Shown piece after piece: positions 25,130 to 34,276 of a DNA stretch of 64,000 bases. Origin of the DNA: Crocinitomicaceae bacterium (GTDB lineage Bacteria > Bacteroidota > Bacteroidia > Flavobacteriales_D > Crocinitomicaceae); contig JAHEMJ010000012.1 in NCBI GenBank assembly GCA_024643725.1, positions 186,001 to 250,000 of the forward strand, given 5' to 3'. The position numbers and the translations under genes were made by a program. Positions within the stretch are counted from its first letter, which is position 1. Each line of letters opens with the position of its first letter. The notes below the pieces were generated by a model that saw nothing but the letters and a program-made list of their open reading frames with translations, did not search any database and was not told the origin of the DNA.

Positions 25130-25795
25130 ATGGCTTACATTTTTGTAGTCGATGACGAAGAAGACATCCGGGAATTATTAAAATACAATCTAGTTCAAGA
25201 TGGACACCGCGTTTCCACCTTTGAAAATGGCAGTCTATGTTTGAAGGCCATCGAAGTTGAAAAACCCGATTTAATCATCTTGGATGTTATGATGCCAACC
25301 ATGGATGGAATTGAAGTCTGTGAGGCCTTGAAAAACAATCCTGAAAATGAGGATATTCTCATTTGTTTTTTAACTGCACGAAGTGAAGATTACAGTCAAA
25401 TTGCTGGACTAGAGGCCGGAGGGGATGATTATATTTCAAAACCGATCAAGCCAAAAGTCCTCATGAGTCGCATTCATGCCTTGCTTCGAAGAAAAACAAA
25501 GGGAGAAGTGAAGGATGTGATTTCGCAAGAGTTAAAAATTAACCGGGAAAAATACCTGGTTGAAAAGGACGGAATTGAAATTCAATTACCACGCAAGGAA
25601 TTTGAATTGTTGGCGCTGTTGGCATCGCGTCCAGATTTCGTGTTTAAAAGAGAGGTCATTCTTGAACAAGTTTGGGGGACGGACATCATTGTTGGAGATC
25701 GAACGATCGATGTACACATTCGAAAATTACGCGAAAAAATCGGTGATCAATACATCTCAACGGTCAAAGGAATTGGATATAAATTCAACCGATAA
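25130..25795 (+). CDS. PhoB-like response regulator
   Basis: The 221-residue protein has a receiver domain with VDDEED acidic pocket, phospho-acceptor Asp52 (LDVMMP), Thr82 and Lys104 (ISKPIK), and a winged-helix output domain (LPRKEFELLALLASRP, GDRTIDVHIRKLREKIG, TVKGIGYKFN) from about 125. It acts as a DNA-binding transcription factor. The PhoB-type kinase gene usually found next to it in other bacteria is absent here. The VWD-domain protein gene follows by 39 bp in the same direction and may be co-transcribed. Confidence 0.9.
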   Translation: MAYIFVVDDEEDIRELLKYNLVQDGHRVSTFENGSLCLKAIEVEKPDLIILDVMMPTMDGIEVCEALKNNPENEDILICFLTARSEDYSQIAGLEAGGDDYISKPIKPKVLMSRIHALLRRKTKGEVKDVISQELKINREKYLVEKDGIEIQLPRKEFELLALLASRPDFVFKREVILEQVWGTDIIVGDRTIDVHIRKLREKIGDQYISTVKGIGYKFNR

Positions 25796-25834
25796 TTTGG
25801 TTCAATCTTTGTTAAGTCAGAAAAAAAAAGTGTT

Positions 25835-27403
25835 ATGAAATATATTTACTTGATCCTTTTTGTCGGAGCTTTGGGTACTTCTCAAGCTCAAACATTTGAA
25901 GAACAATTTTCACCTATTCGACAAAAATTAGAAAAATGGGATCCAATTAGAGGCGCATGGTTAGCGCTTTCCATGTTGGCGATGTCTGAACACAAAGCGA
26001 TACCAGACCGAACCTTTCCCGAGGATTTCACACCCTATGAAATGTTGACAATGGTCCCGATGTCAGATCGAAAAGACATGGAAAGTATGATTCAGCAAAG
26101 TCGATTGCCAAATGGGTCATTTTCAACTAGCCAATGGAATGTGATTGATGTGCTCTTTTCACATTCATTTTGTAACCAAGTCATTGGACGAAGTTTTGGT
26201 GATCCGCATTTAAAGTCCTTCGATGAAGCAACATATTCCTTTCAAACAGTGGGTGAATTTGTATTAGCCAAATCAGAAAAAAGTCAATTTGAAGTTCAAA
26301 CGCGTCAACGTGCTCAATCAGATAACTTTTCCTTAAATGCTGCTGTAGCGATGAATGTCGCGGGAGATCGAGTTTGCTATTATGCGAGCACGAAACCAGA
26401 TAATTTGAATTCCAATTTGCGCTTGAATGGCATGCCAGTTCAATTACAAGGAAGAACTTATTTCTTACCGAATGGTGGGGTCATTCGATTTGAAGGTAGA
26501 AACTATACGGTATCCTGGCCAACGGGAGAAATGTTGATTTTTGATGTGCGTTCATCCAATGAATTTGGTTTTGTGAATACAACCGTTCATGTTTTCGCTT
26601 GTGATGCAGGAAGTTTCCAAGGATTACTGGGCAATGCAAATGGAATTGCGGATGATGATTTTCAAGGAAGAAACATGGATCGCCAGCGTCCAGCTTATAT
26701 GGCCTTTTCAACTTTTGGAAATTCATCCTTGCAACAAGCTTCTAACATAGCGGAGAAAGAATATTTGGCCTTTTTAGCAAAAGATTTTGCGGAGGATTGG
26801 CGTGTTACGCCACAAACTACGTTGTTCGACTATGCTCCAGGAACGTCCACGGATTATTATACAGACCGCAGTTTTCCTAGAGTTCATTTAACGGTGGCGG
26901 ACATGAATCCAACTCAACGAGACAATGCAAGAGCGCGTTGTCAAGCCATGGGAATTCCAGCGGCTGAAATGGGGGGATGTATTTTCGATCAAGGTTACTT
27001 GAATATTGGGCCAAATCAAGTTCCGAGTCCGAATAAACCGATTCCTACCGAAACGGTATTAGGCACGATTAACAAACCGGCATTGCACACCAATCAATAC
27101 GTTTTTCCTGAAGAAAATCTGGCGCCCTCTGGTGCAAACAATCCGTTGCCGATTCAACAACAGAAACCAAGTTTGAATCGAGAGGAGAATCCTTCCGTGT
27201 CGAAGCCGGAGACTGAAAGTCGTTTCGATGCGCCGCCAACGAAACCATCTGTGAGTGTACCAAGTCATGTCGTTCCGGTGAATCCGGTTCGTCCAAACAC
27301 TCCTGCGGCTCCAACCGCACTTCCAGCAAAACCAGCACATACTCCTGTTCCAGCAACACCAATTAAACCGAGTATTCCTTCGGTAAAATCTGGAAAAGGA
27401 TAG
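25835..27403 (+). CDS. Exported von Willebrand factor type D (VWD) domain protein with proline-rich tail
   Basis: The 522-residue product has a signal peptide (YLILFVGALGTSQAQ), a helical N-terminal part of about 100 residues, then a VWD-type domain at about 128-275: SFGDPHLKSFDEATYSFQT, EFVLAKS, FEVQTRQ, and FQGLLGNANGIADDDF, the counterpart of the usual GLCGNYNG..DD. The last 130 residues are rich in Pro, Lys and Ala and look disordered. No T9SS sorting domain is present, so it may remain periplasmic or be cell-surface by another route. VWD domains bind calcium and self-associate in animals; the bacterial role is unknown. A strong terminator follows. Confidence 0.82.
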   Translation: MKYIYLILFVGALGTSQAQTFEEQFSPIRQKLEKWDPIRGAWLALSMLAMSEHKAIPDRTFPEDFTPYEMLTMVPMSDRKDMESMIQQSRLPNGSFSTSQWNVIDVLFSHSFCNQVIGRSFGDPHLKSFDEATYSFQTVGEFVLAKSEKSQFEVQTRQRAQSDNFSLNAAVAMNVAGDRVCYYASTKPDNLNSNLRLNGMPVQLQGRTYFLPNGGVIRFEGRNYTVSWPTGEMLIFDVRSSNEFGFVNTTVHVFACDAGSFQGLLGNANGIADDDFQGRNMDRQRPAYMAFSTFGNSSLQQASNIAEKEYLAFLAKDFAEDWRVTPQTTLFDYAPGTSTDYYTDRSFPRVHLTVADMNPTQRDNARARCQAMGIPAAEMGGCIFDQGYLNIGPNQVPSPNKPIPTETVLGTINKPALHTNQYVFPEENLAPSGANNPLPIQQQKPSLNREENPSVSKPETESRFDAPPTKPSVSVPSHVVPVNPVRPNTPAAPTALPAKPAHTPVPATPIKPSIPSVKSGKG

Positions 27404-27421
27404 TGTTTATTCATAACCATG

Positions 27422-27452
27422 AAAAGGATCTCAAGCGAGGTCCTTTTTTTTT
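27422..27452 (+). terminator. Intrinsic terminator after the VWD-domain gene
   Basis: GGATCTC-AAGC-GAGGTCC forms a 7-bp stem with one G-T pair, flanked by A-tract and a run of nine T. Confidence 0.88.
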
Positions 27453-27487
27453 GTTCAACACTGTAAACCTCCGTAACACTTTGGTCA

Positions 27488-27518
27488 TAAAAAAAGGGCA
27501 GGAATTTCTTCCCGCCCT
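27488..27518 (-). terminator. Intrinsic terminator after the SprB-repeat T9SS gene
   Basis: On the reverse strand GGGCGGGAA and TTCCTGCCC pair around a short AGAAA loop with one mismatch and are followed by seven T, 24 bp after the stop codon. It sits back to back with the terminator of the convergent gene. Confidence 0.85.
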
Positions 27519-27541
27519 CTTCTTGATAAGAGTTTACCCGA

Positions 27542-28921
27542 TTATTTGATTACTCGGTAGGTAAACGCGTTTTGAGTATTTTTCAATTTAACCATGTATG
27601 TTCCATTTGCCACGTTACTCATGTCAATGGTTGCGTTTGTTGCATTTATTTGTCCACTCATAAGGATTTTTCCTTCCATGTTTGTAAGCGTATAATCTAA
27701 CGCTGATGTCACATTTCCAATCGTCAATACCGATTGCACTGGATTAGGATAAACGTTCATTTGTGTCAAGTTATTGTTCGAAAGACCAGCTTCAGATAAA
27801 TTAAGAACAGAAATGATGTTGTAGTAAACAGGTTGCGATTTGATTGGGCAATATAACTGTAAAATCAAATTGTATAATCCAGTCGTTCCAAATGGCACAG
27901 AATACGTATAGTTTACATACATGGAGTTCCCATTCGTATCAATTAAATACCATGTGGTGTATAAGGAATCTTGTGTAAACATTGAGTTGCCGAAAGAAGC
28001 AGAAACCATATACGCTGTATCCAAGGCTCCTAAGTCAATCGTGCAATTGTAAATCCATCCTGAGCTCATTGTTCCAATAACGTTTGCTCCACTTGCTAAA
28101 TTTCCAATTACTGTTACTGAATCGATATTCGTTGATGAATTACCAATTGTACAAGAACTTGTGAATGAACATTGATTGTTATCGAACACTGTTACTGTAT
28201 ACGTCCCAACGCAAAGATTATTGATGACAGAAGAAGTTGACCCATTCGACCACTGAATTGTGTAAGGATTGGTTCCACCATTGATGGATAAAGCAGCTGA
28301 TCCATCACAAGCCGTTGCACCAGTGGCATTCGTGCTGGTAATGTTTCCGTTAAATCCAAAACAAGGATTTAAAGCGTTAGAGTCAACAACAACTGTTGCT
28401 GCGCCATTTGCTGCGCATCCGTTTGCATCAATTACGGTGACGGAATAGGTACCAATACATAGGTTTGACACTGTATTTGTTGTGATCATTCCACCAATAT
28501 TCGCCCACTGATACGTGTAAGGCGCAGATCCACCAACAGCTGTTACGTACACAGATCCATCGCATACATTCGCGCCTGAAGTAGGCGTACTCGAGCAAGA
28601 AACCAAGAATCCAGCACATGGATTCGGTACATTTGTTCCAATTGTAAATGGTGAAGTAGATGTAAATCCACCTCCCATAAAGATTAAGCTATATTGACCA
28701 GCACAAAGGTTGTTGATCATGTAACCTCCATTTTGGATGATGGTGTTTCCTTGCATCCATGTTAGACTAGCTGCAGTAACTAAGTTATTTGTATCTACAA
28801 ATGCACTTCCGTCACAAAGACCTGGTCCACTCACGTTTGTCACATTCACAATGATTTGCGATTTTGCTTCAAAAGAGAATAAACTCGCAAGGATGAAGCT
28901 AAAAAGTAGGATTTTTTTCAT
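27542..28921 (-). CDS. T9SS type A cargo protein with SprB-like repeats
   Basis: The 459-residue protein has a signal peptide (FSFILASLFSFEAKSQ), then a run of about 75-residue modules at roughly 20-100, 105-185 and 190-265. Each has CDGSAxxxxxGGxxPYTxQW, a short turn, NLCxGTYTVTVxDxNxC, as in the SprB repeats of the gliding adhesin. A 100-residue beta domain follows, and the C-terminal 75 residues (MNVYPNPVQSVL ... LTNMEGKIL ... NGTYMVKLKN ... FTYRVIK) are a type A T9SS sorting domain. It should be secreted and held on the cell surface. It has its own promoter and terminator. It is much shorter than SprB itself, so it is not that gene. Confidence 0.85.
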   Translation of the reverse strand: MKKILLFSFILASLFSFEAKSQIIVNVTNVSGPGLCDGSAFVDTNNLVTAASLTWMQGNTIIQNGGYMINNLCAGQYSLIFMGGGFTSTSPFTIGTNVPNPCAGFLVSCSSTPTSGANVCDGSVYVTAVGGSAPYTYQWANIGGMITTNTVSNLCIGTYSVTVIDANGCAANGAATVVVDSNALNPCFGFNGNITSTNATGATACDGSAALSINGGTNPYTIQWSNGSTSSVINNLCVGTYTVTVFDNNQCSFTSSCTIGNSSTNIDSVTVIGNLASGANVIGTMSSGWIYNCTIDLGALDTAYMVSASFGNSMFTQDSLYTTWYLIDTNGNSMYVNYTYSVPFGTTGLYNLILQLYCPIKSQPVYYNIISVLNLSEAGLSNNNLTQMNVYPNPVQSVLTIGNVTSALDYTLTNMEGKILMSGQINATNATIDMSNVANGTYMVKLKNTQNAFTYRVIK

Positions 28922-28946
28922 GTAAAAATTTTTCGATTAGACGACT

Positions 28947-28954
28947 CGAAGTTA
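28947..28954 (-). promoter_or_regulatory. -7 element (TTCG variant) for the SprB-repeat T9SS gene
   Basis: TAACTTCG on the reverse strand ends 25 nt before the ATG at 28921. It differs from TAnnTTTG by one base. The 45-bp divergent gap also holds the pafA promoter. Confidence 0.4.
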
Positions 28955-28961
28955 CGAAAGG

Positions 28962-28995
28962 TTGCTTAATTATCCTTGTGTATTGTTTAAATTTG
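28962..28995 (+). promoter_or_regulatory. Promoter of the PafA-type phosphatase gene, leaderless
   Basis: TTG (28962-28964), 23 nt, TAAATTTG (28988-28995), then AAAC and ATG at 29000. Spacer is at the upper limit of the consensus. Confidence 0.55.
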
Positions 28996-28999
28996 AAAC

Positions 29000-30637
29000 A
29001 TGAAAAACATAGGATTGAGGATATTCATGATTTATTGCTTGTTCAGTGGGACATTGTCCGCTCAAAAGCAACCTAAAATAGTCGTGGGAATTGTAGTGGA
29101 TCAAATGTGCTACGATTACCTGTATCGATATCAGCACCATTTTACGGACGGTGGATTTAATCGTTTTTTAAAAAAAGGATTGAATTGCCGGAACACCTTG
29201 TATAATTATGTCCCAACGTTTACTGGACCAGGTCACGCTTCCATTTACACCGGAACAACGCCATCCAATCATGGAATTGTTGCAAATGAATGGTATCAAC
29301 GTTCTTCGAAGTCTTACGTAAATTGTGTTTCGGATAAAAGTGTTCAAACCGTTGGGAGTTCTTCGTTAGAAGGACAAGCGTCGCCCCACAATTTACGAAC
29401 ATACACCGTTACCGATCAATTAAAATTAGCTTCTCCGAAGTCAAAAGTGATTTCGGTTTCCATTAAAGACCGAAGTTCCATTCTTCCTGGTGGACATTTA
29501 AGTGATGGTTCGTACTGGTATGATTATTCCAGTGGGAAGTTCATCACTAGCACCTACTTTAAAAAAGAACTTCCTAAATGGCTACAAACATTCAACGAGT
29601 CTAAAAATGCAGATCGCTATTTGAAAACGTGGGATTTATTGTATCCGAAATCAAGCTATCAAGCGGTGGATGAAAGTCCGTACGAAACTATTTTAAGTGG
29701 GAAAACAGCTGCAACTTTTCCATACGAGTTCAAAGAGATGGCTAAAGTATCCAACAATGCAAATCAACTCTTCACTATTTCACCATTTGCCAATGAGTTG
29801 TTAACGGATTTAGCAATAGAAGCCATGAGTCGCGAACAATTGGGTGCAGATGGAATCACAGATATGCTGTGTATTTCTTATTCGACTCCGGATATTGCAG
29901 GACATGCTTTTGGGCCATATTCATTGGAGATGGAAGATATGTATGCGCGATTGGATCGACAAATTGAGCGTTTGCTTTCGCATTTGGAATCCATGTATGG
30001 GAAAGATGGTTTTGTGGTCTTTTTAACAGCGGATCATGCGGTTGTTCCTGTCCCACAAATGTTGGTCGATCGTAAAATGCCTGGTGGATATTTATTCCTA
30101 AATGAGCGCATGGTCAACTTAAAAAAAGAGGTGTCAGTGCGATTTGGTGCTGACTTAATCGAAGCGGAGGAGAATCAAAATATATACTTGAATCAAAGCC
30201 GAATCGACTCACTAAATCTCCACAAACAAGAATTGGCTGATTTCATTGCGGAGCGCGTACGCACATGGCCTGAGGTGAAGTTAGTGATCACTCAATCCGC
30301 ATTACTTTCTGGAACGGAAAGTTTGGATGAATGGGGGCAAATGATTCAGAAAGGATTTGATTTGGAGCGAAGTGGTGAAGTGATTTTCATGTTGCATCCA
30401 GGCTATTTGACAAAGTCCATTGACGAACCCAAAGCACATACGGGAACTTCCCACGGTTCCGCGTTTAACTATGACACACATGTCCCTTTACTTTGGTACG
30501 GAGCAAATATTCCGGCTAAGAACACTTTTCGTCCGATTCAAATTGTGGACGTTGCACCGACATTAATTCATTTGATGAATCTCCAAAGAACGGGAGCAAT
30601 GACCGGTACACCGATCCTTGAACTTTTAGATAAATAA
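29000..30637 (+). CDS. pafA: PafA-type alkaline phosphatase
   Basis: The 545-residue exported enzyme belongs to the phosphate-insensitive alkaline phosphatases of Bacteroidota. After a signal peptide (GTLSAQ), VVGIVVDQM supplies the first metal-binding Asp34; Thr75 in FTGPGHASIYTG is the nucleophile, Asn96 (ANEW) matches the substrate-binding Asn, and Lys156 and Arg158 (IKDRSS) match the phosphate-contacting pair of Elizabethkingia PafA. DIAGHAFGPYS and TADHAVVPVP give remaining metal ligands. It hydrolyses phosphomonoesters in the periplasm. It is leaderless by prediction and is followed by the aminotransferase gene after one base, an odd pairing. Confidence 0.93.
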   Translation: MKNIGLRIFMIYCLFSGTLSAQKQPKIVVGIVVDQMCYDYLYRYQHHFTDGGFNRFLKKGLNCRNTLYNYVPTFTGPGHASIYTGTTPSNHGIVANEWYQRSSKSYVNCVSDKSVQTVGSSSLEGQASPHNLRTYTVTDQLKLASPKSKVISVSIKDRSSILPGGHLSDGSYWYDYSSGKFITSTYFKKELPKWLQTFNESKNADRYLKTWDLLYPKSSYQAVDESPYETILSGKTAATFPYEFKEMAKVSNNANQLFTISPFANELLTDLAIEAMSREQLGADGITDMLCISYSTPDIAGHAFGPYSLEMEDMYARLDRQIERLLSHLESMYGKDGFVVFLTADHAVVPVPQMLVDRKMPGGYLFLNERMVNLKKEVSVRFGADLIEAEENQNIYLNQSRIDSLNLHKQELADFIAERVRTWPEVKLVITQSALLSGTESLDEWGQMIQKGFDLERSGEVIFMLHPGYLTKSIDEPKAHTGTSHGSAFNYDTHVPLLWYGANIPAKNTFRPIQIVDVAPTLIHLMNLQRTGAMTGTPILELLDK

Positions 30638-30638
30638 G

Positions 30639-31832
30639 ATGTCAGAACGCCAATTTTTTCTCGACCACCTTGGACAAACCACGCCATTTCCATTTTTAAT
30701 TGAAGTGGAACGGGCGGAAGGGAATTACATTTATGCGAAAGATGGCAAGTCATATTTAGATATGATTGCAGGTGTCGCTGTGAATAACATTGGACATCGT
30801 CATCCAAAGGTTGTTTCTGCCTTGAAAAATCAAATTGATCAGTATTTGCATGTGATGGTCTATGGAGAATTCATTCAAGATTCACAGCAACGATTGGTCA
30901 AAGAATTATTGGAAGTTTTGCCAGAGGAATTGGATGGAGTATACATCGTTAATTCCGGAACAGAAGCGATTGAAGCTGCATTAAAACTGGCAAAACGCGT
31001 GACAGGAAGAACGGAATTGGTATCATTTCGAGGATCTTACCATGGAAGTACACATGGATCCATGAGTGTTTCAGGAAATGAAGTGAAAAAATTGGCATTT
31101 CGACCCTTGTTGCCAGATGTCCAATTCTTAACACATAATCATCTAGCAGACCTGGAAAGAATCACGGAGAAAACGGCGGGGGTCATATTAGAAACCATAC
31201 AAGGTGATGCCGGAGTTCGCAAGCCAAGTGTAACGTTTATGAAAGCGCTGCGTCAGAGATGTGACGAGGTTGGCGCGATGTTGATTTTGGATGAAATTCA
31301 ATGTGGAATGGGAAGAACTGGAAAGATGTTCGCTTTTGAACATTTTGGGATCATTCCTGATATAGTAACACTTGGAAAGGCTTTGGGTGGCGGAATGCCG
31401 ATTGGTGCATTGGTGGCATCGCAATCGCGGTTGAATGAATTCACACATGCTCCAATGTTGGGTCACATTACCACCTTTGGTGGGCATCCTGTGATCTGTT
31501 CGGCAGCTGCGGCGGCTGTTCATGTATTGAAAACGGAAATTTCGTGGCCCGAATTGGAAGCGAAAGCCCAACGCTTCGAAGATCGTTTTAAGGAACAAAA
31601 GGAAATAAAGGAAATACGCAGGGTCGGGATGATGTTTGCATTTGACATGGAAAGCGCTGAGCGTGTAGAAAAAGTAGTGACAAAATGCATGGAAAAAGGA
31701 TTAATTACCTTTTGGTTTTTATCTCATCCATACAGTTTTCGTTTGTCTCCGCCATTAAACATGGAGGAATCCGTGCTTATGCACGCGGCAGATTTAATCA
31801 TCGGCGCCATTGATGAAACTGCCGGTTATTAG
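30639..31832 (+). CDS. Class III (PLP-dependent) aminotransferase, aspartate aminotransferase family
   Basis: The 397-residue protein is a fold-type I, class III aminotransferase: IVNSGTEAIEAALKLAKR, SFRGSYHGSTHGS, ILDEIQCGMGRTG (PLP-pyridine Asp) and VTLGKALGGGMPIG with the Schiff-base Lys. Acetylornithine and ornithine aminotransferases have this layout, but no arginine genes are adjacent, so the substrate is left open; the large-subunit family name is what databases usually give in Bacteroidota. It begins one base after pafA stops and is probably in the same mRNA. Soluble and cytoplasmic. Confidence 0.9.
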   Translation: MSERQFFLDHLGQTTPFPFLIEVERAEGNYIYAKDGKSYLDMIAGVAVNNIGHRHPKVVSALKNQIDQYLHVMVYGEFIQDSQQRLVKELLEVLPEELDGVYIVNSGTEAIEAALKLAKRVTGRTELVSFRGSYHGSTHGSMSVSGNEVKKLAFRPLLPDVQFLTHNHLADLERITEKTAGVILETIQGDAGVRKPSVTFMKALRQRCDEVGAMLILDEIQCGMGRTGKMFAFEHFGIIPDIVTLGKALGGGMPIGALVASQSRLNEFTHAPMLGHITTFGGHPVICSAAAAAVHVLKTEISWPELEAKAQRFEDRFKEQKEIKEIRRVGMMFAFDMESAERVEKVVTKCMEKGLITFWFLSHPYSFRLSPPLNMEESVLMHAADLIIGAIDETAGY

Positions 31833-31852
31833 TCCATCTGTCTAGAAAGACG

Positions 31853-31860
31853 TATTTTTG
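31853..31860 (+). promoter_or_regulatory. -7 element for metF
   Basis: TATTTTTG matches TAnnTTTG and ends 17 nt before the ATG at 31878, in the short gap after the aminotransferase gene. Confidence 0.5.
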
Positions 31861-31877
31861 CAAACGCTAAAAAAATT

Positions 31878-32828
31878 ATGAAGGTAACAGATCACATAGA
31901 GAACGCAAAGGACACACTTTTTTCATTTGAAATTCTTCCACCATTGAAAGGAAAGAGCATTCAATCGATTTATGAAGGCATTGATCCCTTGATGGAATTC
32001 AAGCCTAAGTTTATCAATGTAACCTATCACCGTGAGGAATTTATTTACAAGGAACGTGAAAATGGATTATTGGAAAAAATTGCCATTCGCAAGCGTCCGG
32101 GTACGGTAGGGATTTGTGCTGCCATCATGAATAAATACGATGTAGATGCCATTCCACATTTGATTTGCGGAGGATTTAGCAAGGAAGAAACGGAAAATGC
32201 CTTGATCGATTTACAATTTTTAGGAATAGACAATGTCTTGGCTTTAAGAGGTGATTCAATAAAAACGGAAAGTAGTTTTCGTCCACATAAAGAGGGCCAT
32301 GCATTTGCGGAGGATTTGATTCATCAAATTAGTGATATGAATCGTGGAAACTACATGATGGATGACGTTCAGTTGGAGCCGACGAACTTTTGTATTGGTG
32401 CTGCCGGCTATCCGGAGAAGCATTTTGAAGCAATGAATTTGGAAACTGATTTACTGAATGTAAAGCGCAAGGTAGACGCTGGGGCTTCGTATATCGTTAC
32501 GCAGATGTTTTTTGATAATTCAAAGTTCTTTCGCTTTGTTGAATCTTGTCGAGCGATTGGTATTACCGTACCGATTATTCCGGGAATTAAACCAGTTAAG
32601 ACATTGGCGCACATTAGTTTCTTGCCGAAATTCTTCCACATTGACTATCCTGTCGAATTGTCCAATGAATTGTTAAAATGCAAGGACAACAAAGCGGTTG
32701 AACAGGTTGGTATAGAGTGGGGGATCCAACAATCCAAGGAGTTAAAAGCAAACGGAGCTCCGTGCATCCATTATTACACCATGTCCAATTCGACTTCAGT
32801 GCAACAAATTGCACGAGAGGTATTTTAA
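31878..32828 (+). CDS. metF: Methylenetetrahydrofolate reductase
   Basis: The 316-residue TIM-barrel flavoprotein begins with FSFEILPPLKGKS, has FINVTYHRE, the folate/FAD region HLICGGFSKEETENAL, NVLALRGD, FCIGAAGYPEKH, and TQMFFDNSKFFRFVE. It reduces methylene-THF to methyl-THF with NADH for methionine synthesis and works as a soluble enzyme. The length is normal. It is 9 bp ahead of an exported protein of unknown role. metH is not in the window. Confidence 0.95.
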   Translation: MKVTDHIENAKDTLFSFEILPPLKGKSIQSIYEGIDPLMEFKPKFINVTYHREEFIYKERENGLLEKIAIRKRPGTVGICAAIMNKYDVDAIPHLICGGFSKEETENALIDLQFLGIDNVLALRGDSIKTESSFRPHKEGHAFAEDLIHQISDMNRGNYMMDDVQLEPTNFCIGAAGYPEKHFEAMNLETDLLNVKRKVDAGASYIVTQMFFDNSKFFRFVESCRAIGITVPIIPGIKPVKTLAHISFLPKFFHIDYPVELSNELLKCKDNKAVEQVGIEWGIQQSKELKANGAPCIHYYTMSNSTSVQQIAREVF

Positions 32829-32837
32829 TCAACTACT

Positions 32838-33371
32838 ATGAAAGCAATTTTAACGATTTTTTTATTTGTCAGTATTTTCTCTTTTGGACAATCCATCAAG
32901 TTTAAAAATGCTGTGGTTGTTGCGCAATTCGATAAATCAGAAGATCGTTATGCCATGGAGTTGAATTATGCTGAAATCCTTCAACAACATGGCTACAAAG
33001 CAATGCCTTCTTTTAATGTATTGAAACAAGGAGAGCCATTGGTTAATTTGGCAAACGATTCCATCAAAAAGATTTTAAGAAGCAAAGGGGTTGATGCATA
33101 TGCCATTTTAAATGTGCGTGGTTACGACCGTCGATTTAAACCCTCAGAGGCAAAGATATCTTTGAAAGAAATACTTGAAATGACGAGTATTTATCACATT
33201 TATCGCGACGAAGCAACATCGGTCACTTTCGAGTTTACCTTTTTTGATTTGAATGATCAATTGATTGGACGCAGTTTGTTGAAATGCAATAATGTTTCGG
33301 ACCGTGATTCTGTCATGAAACGTTTTCGTAAAAAAATGCCCAAGTTGATTGCTTCAGGCTGGAAAGCGTAA
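32838..33371 (+). CDS. Exported protein of unknown function
   Basis: The 177-residue protein has a clear signal peptide (ILTIFLFVSIFSFGQ) and an alpha/beta mature part (VVVAQFDKSEDRYAMEL, DAYAILNVRGYDRRF, SVTFEFTFFDLNDQLIG) with the feel of a periplasmic domain that follows a nucleotide-like or TolB-like alpha/beta pattern; I cannot name a family. It follows metF after 9 bp. Its stop codon abuts, with no gap, the stop of the convergent outer-membrane protein gene. Confidence 0.75.
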   Translation: MKAILTIFLFVSIFSFGQSIKFKNAVVVAQFDKSEDRYAMELNYAEILQQHGYKAMPSFNVLKQGEPLVNLANDSIKKILRSKGVDAYAILNVRGYDRRFKPSEAKISLKEILEMTSIYHIYRDEATSVTFEFTFFDLNDQLIGRSLLKCNNVSDRDSVMKRFRKKMPKLIASGWKA

Positions 33372-34274
33372 TTAATTCTGCATTTCGTACGCTTTCTGCA
33401 TTTCTTTGTCCTCCGGAGTGCTATACACACCACACTTATTTGGCTTCTCGAACAGTTTAATGAATTTCACTTGTGCCTGTATTGGCCAATAAGAGGAAGA
33501 ATACCAATTGAAATTCGCGTTAAACCCATCCCAATGATTGACTGTTACAATGGGAACCGTCACACTTGGAACAAACATCCATGCTTTGTTTAAACGAATT
33601 CCAACTCCTAGGCTATACACAAATTGAGCTGCAAGCTTATTGTCGTTGTATCCTTCAAAGGATCTTGTCGTTAAATGTGGATCGTACCCATTGTTATAGG
33701 TTGTGTCACCTGGTGAAATACAATATGAAAATTGAAATCCGAGGCTGTTGTCCACAAAATGCTTGCGTACTTTGACAATTTTCTTTTTTCCGAAATACAC
33801 CAAAGAATGGGCACTGTATCTTCCGTATAAGTAGCCGTTATTAAATTGTCCACTTTCTTTTGATGAACTGATGACATCTCCCAAGGCGTTTTTGTAAGTG
33901 ACTTCCGTTTCTTCTGTGCCACGATACATGGCATATCCAAGTCCCCAATCAAAGTAATCAATGATGCGGCTTTTTTTCAAAGCCTTGACAGGTGTTCCTT
34001 TCCATTTTGGAAAGTGAACCATTCCAAATTCAGCATAGATTCCTAATTGACTTTTGGGTGTAATGTTATAAATTCCTCTTGCGCCATTTAGGGAAGTTAA
34101 TTCACCTTGAATTGGATCACTATGGAAGGAGTAAGTGGGTCCCAAAGAGAACTGAATTCCGTGGTTACTCACCACCATGTAGTCATTCCCTTTTTTTTCA
34201 GATTTCACGAATCCACCTTGTCCAAAGGCAGTCAACGAGCAAAAACCAAAAAGTGCAAGTAGGTATTTAGCCAT
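33372..34274 (-). CDS. Putative outer-membrane beta-barrel protein, unknown function
   Basis: The 300-residue protein has a short signal peptide (LLALFGFCSLTAFGQ) and alternating, aromatic-rich amphipathic strands (IQFSLGPTYSFHSD, LGIYAEFGMVHFPKW, WMFVPSVTVPIVTV), as in small outer-membrane barrels of Bacteroidota. The C-terminal end does not finish in a classical strand but in a charged tail (EDKEMQKAYEMQN), so periplasmic alternatives remain. It starts 2 bp after the kmo stop and is likely co-transcribed with it. Confidence 0.7.
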   Translation of the reverse strand: MAKYLLALFGFCSLTAFGQGGFVKSEKKGNDYMVVSNHGIQFSLGPTYSFHSDPIQGELTSLNGARGIYNITPKSQLGIYAEFGMVHFPKWKGTPVKALKKSRIIDYFDWGLGYAMYRGTEETEVTYKNALGDVISSSKESGQFNNGYLYGRYSAHSLVYFGKKKIVKVRKHFVDNSLGFQFSYCISPGDTTYNNGYDPHLTTRSFEGYNDNKLAAQFVYSLGVGIRLNKAWMFVPSVTVPIVTVNHWDGFNANFNWYSSSYWPIQAQVKFIKLFEKPNKCGVYSTPEDKEMQKAYEMQN

Positions 34275-34276
34275 AA

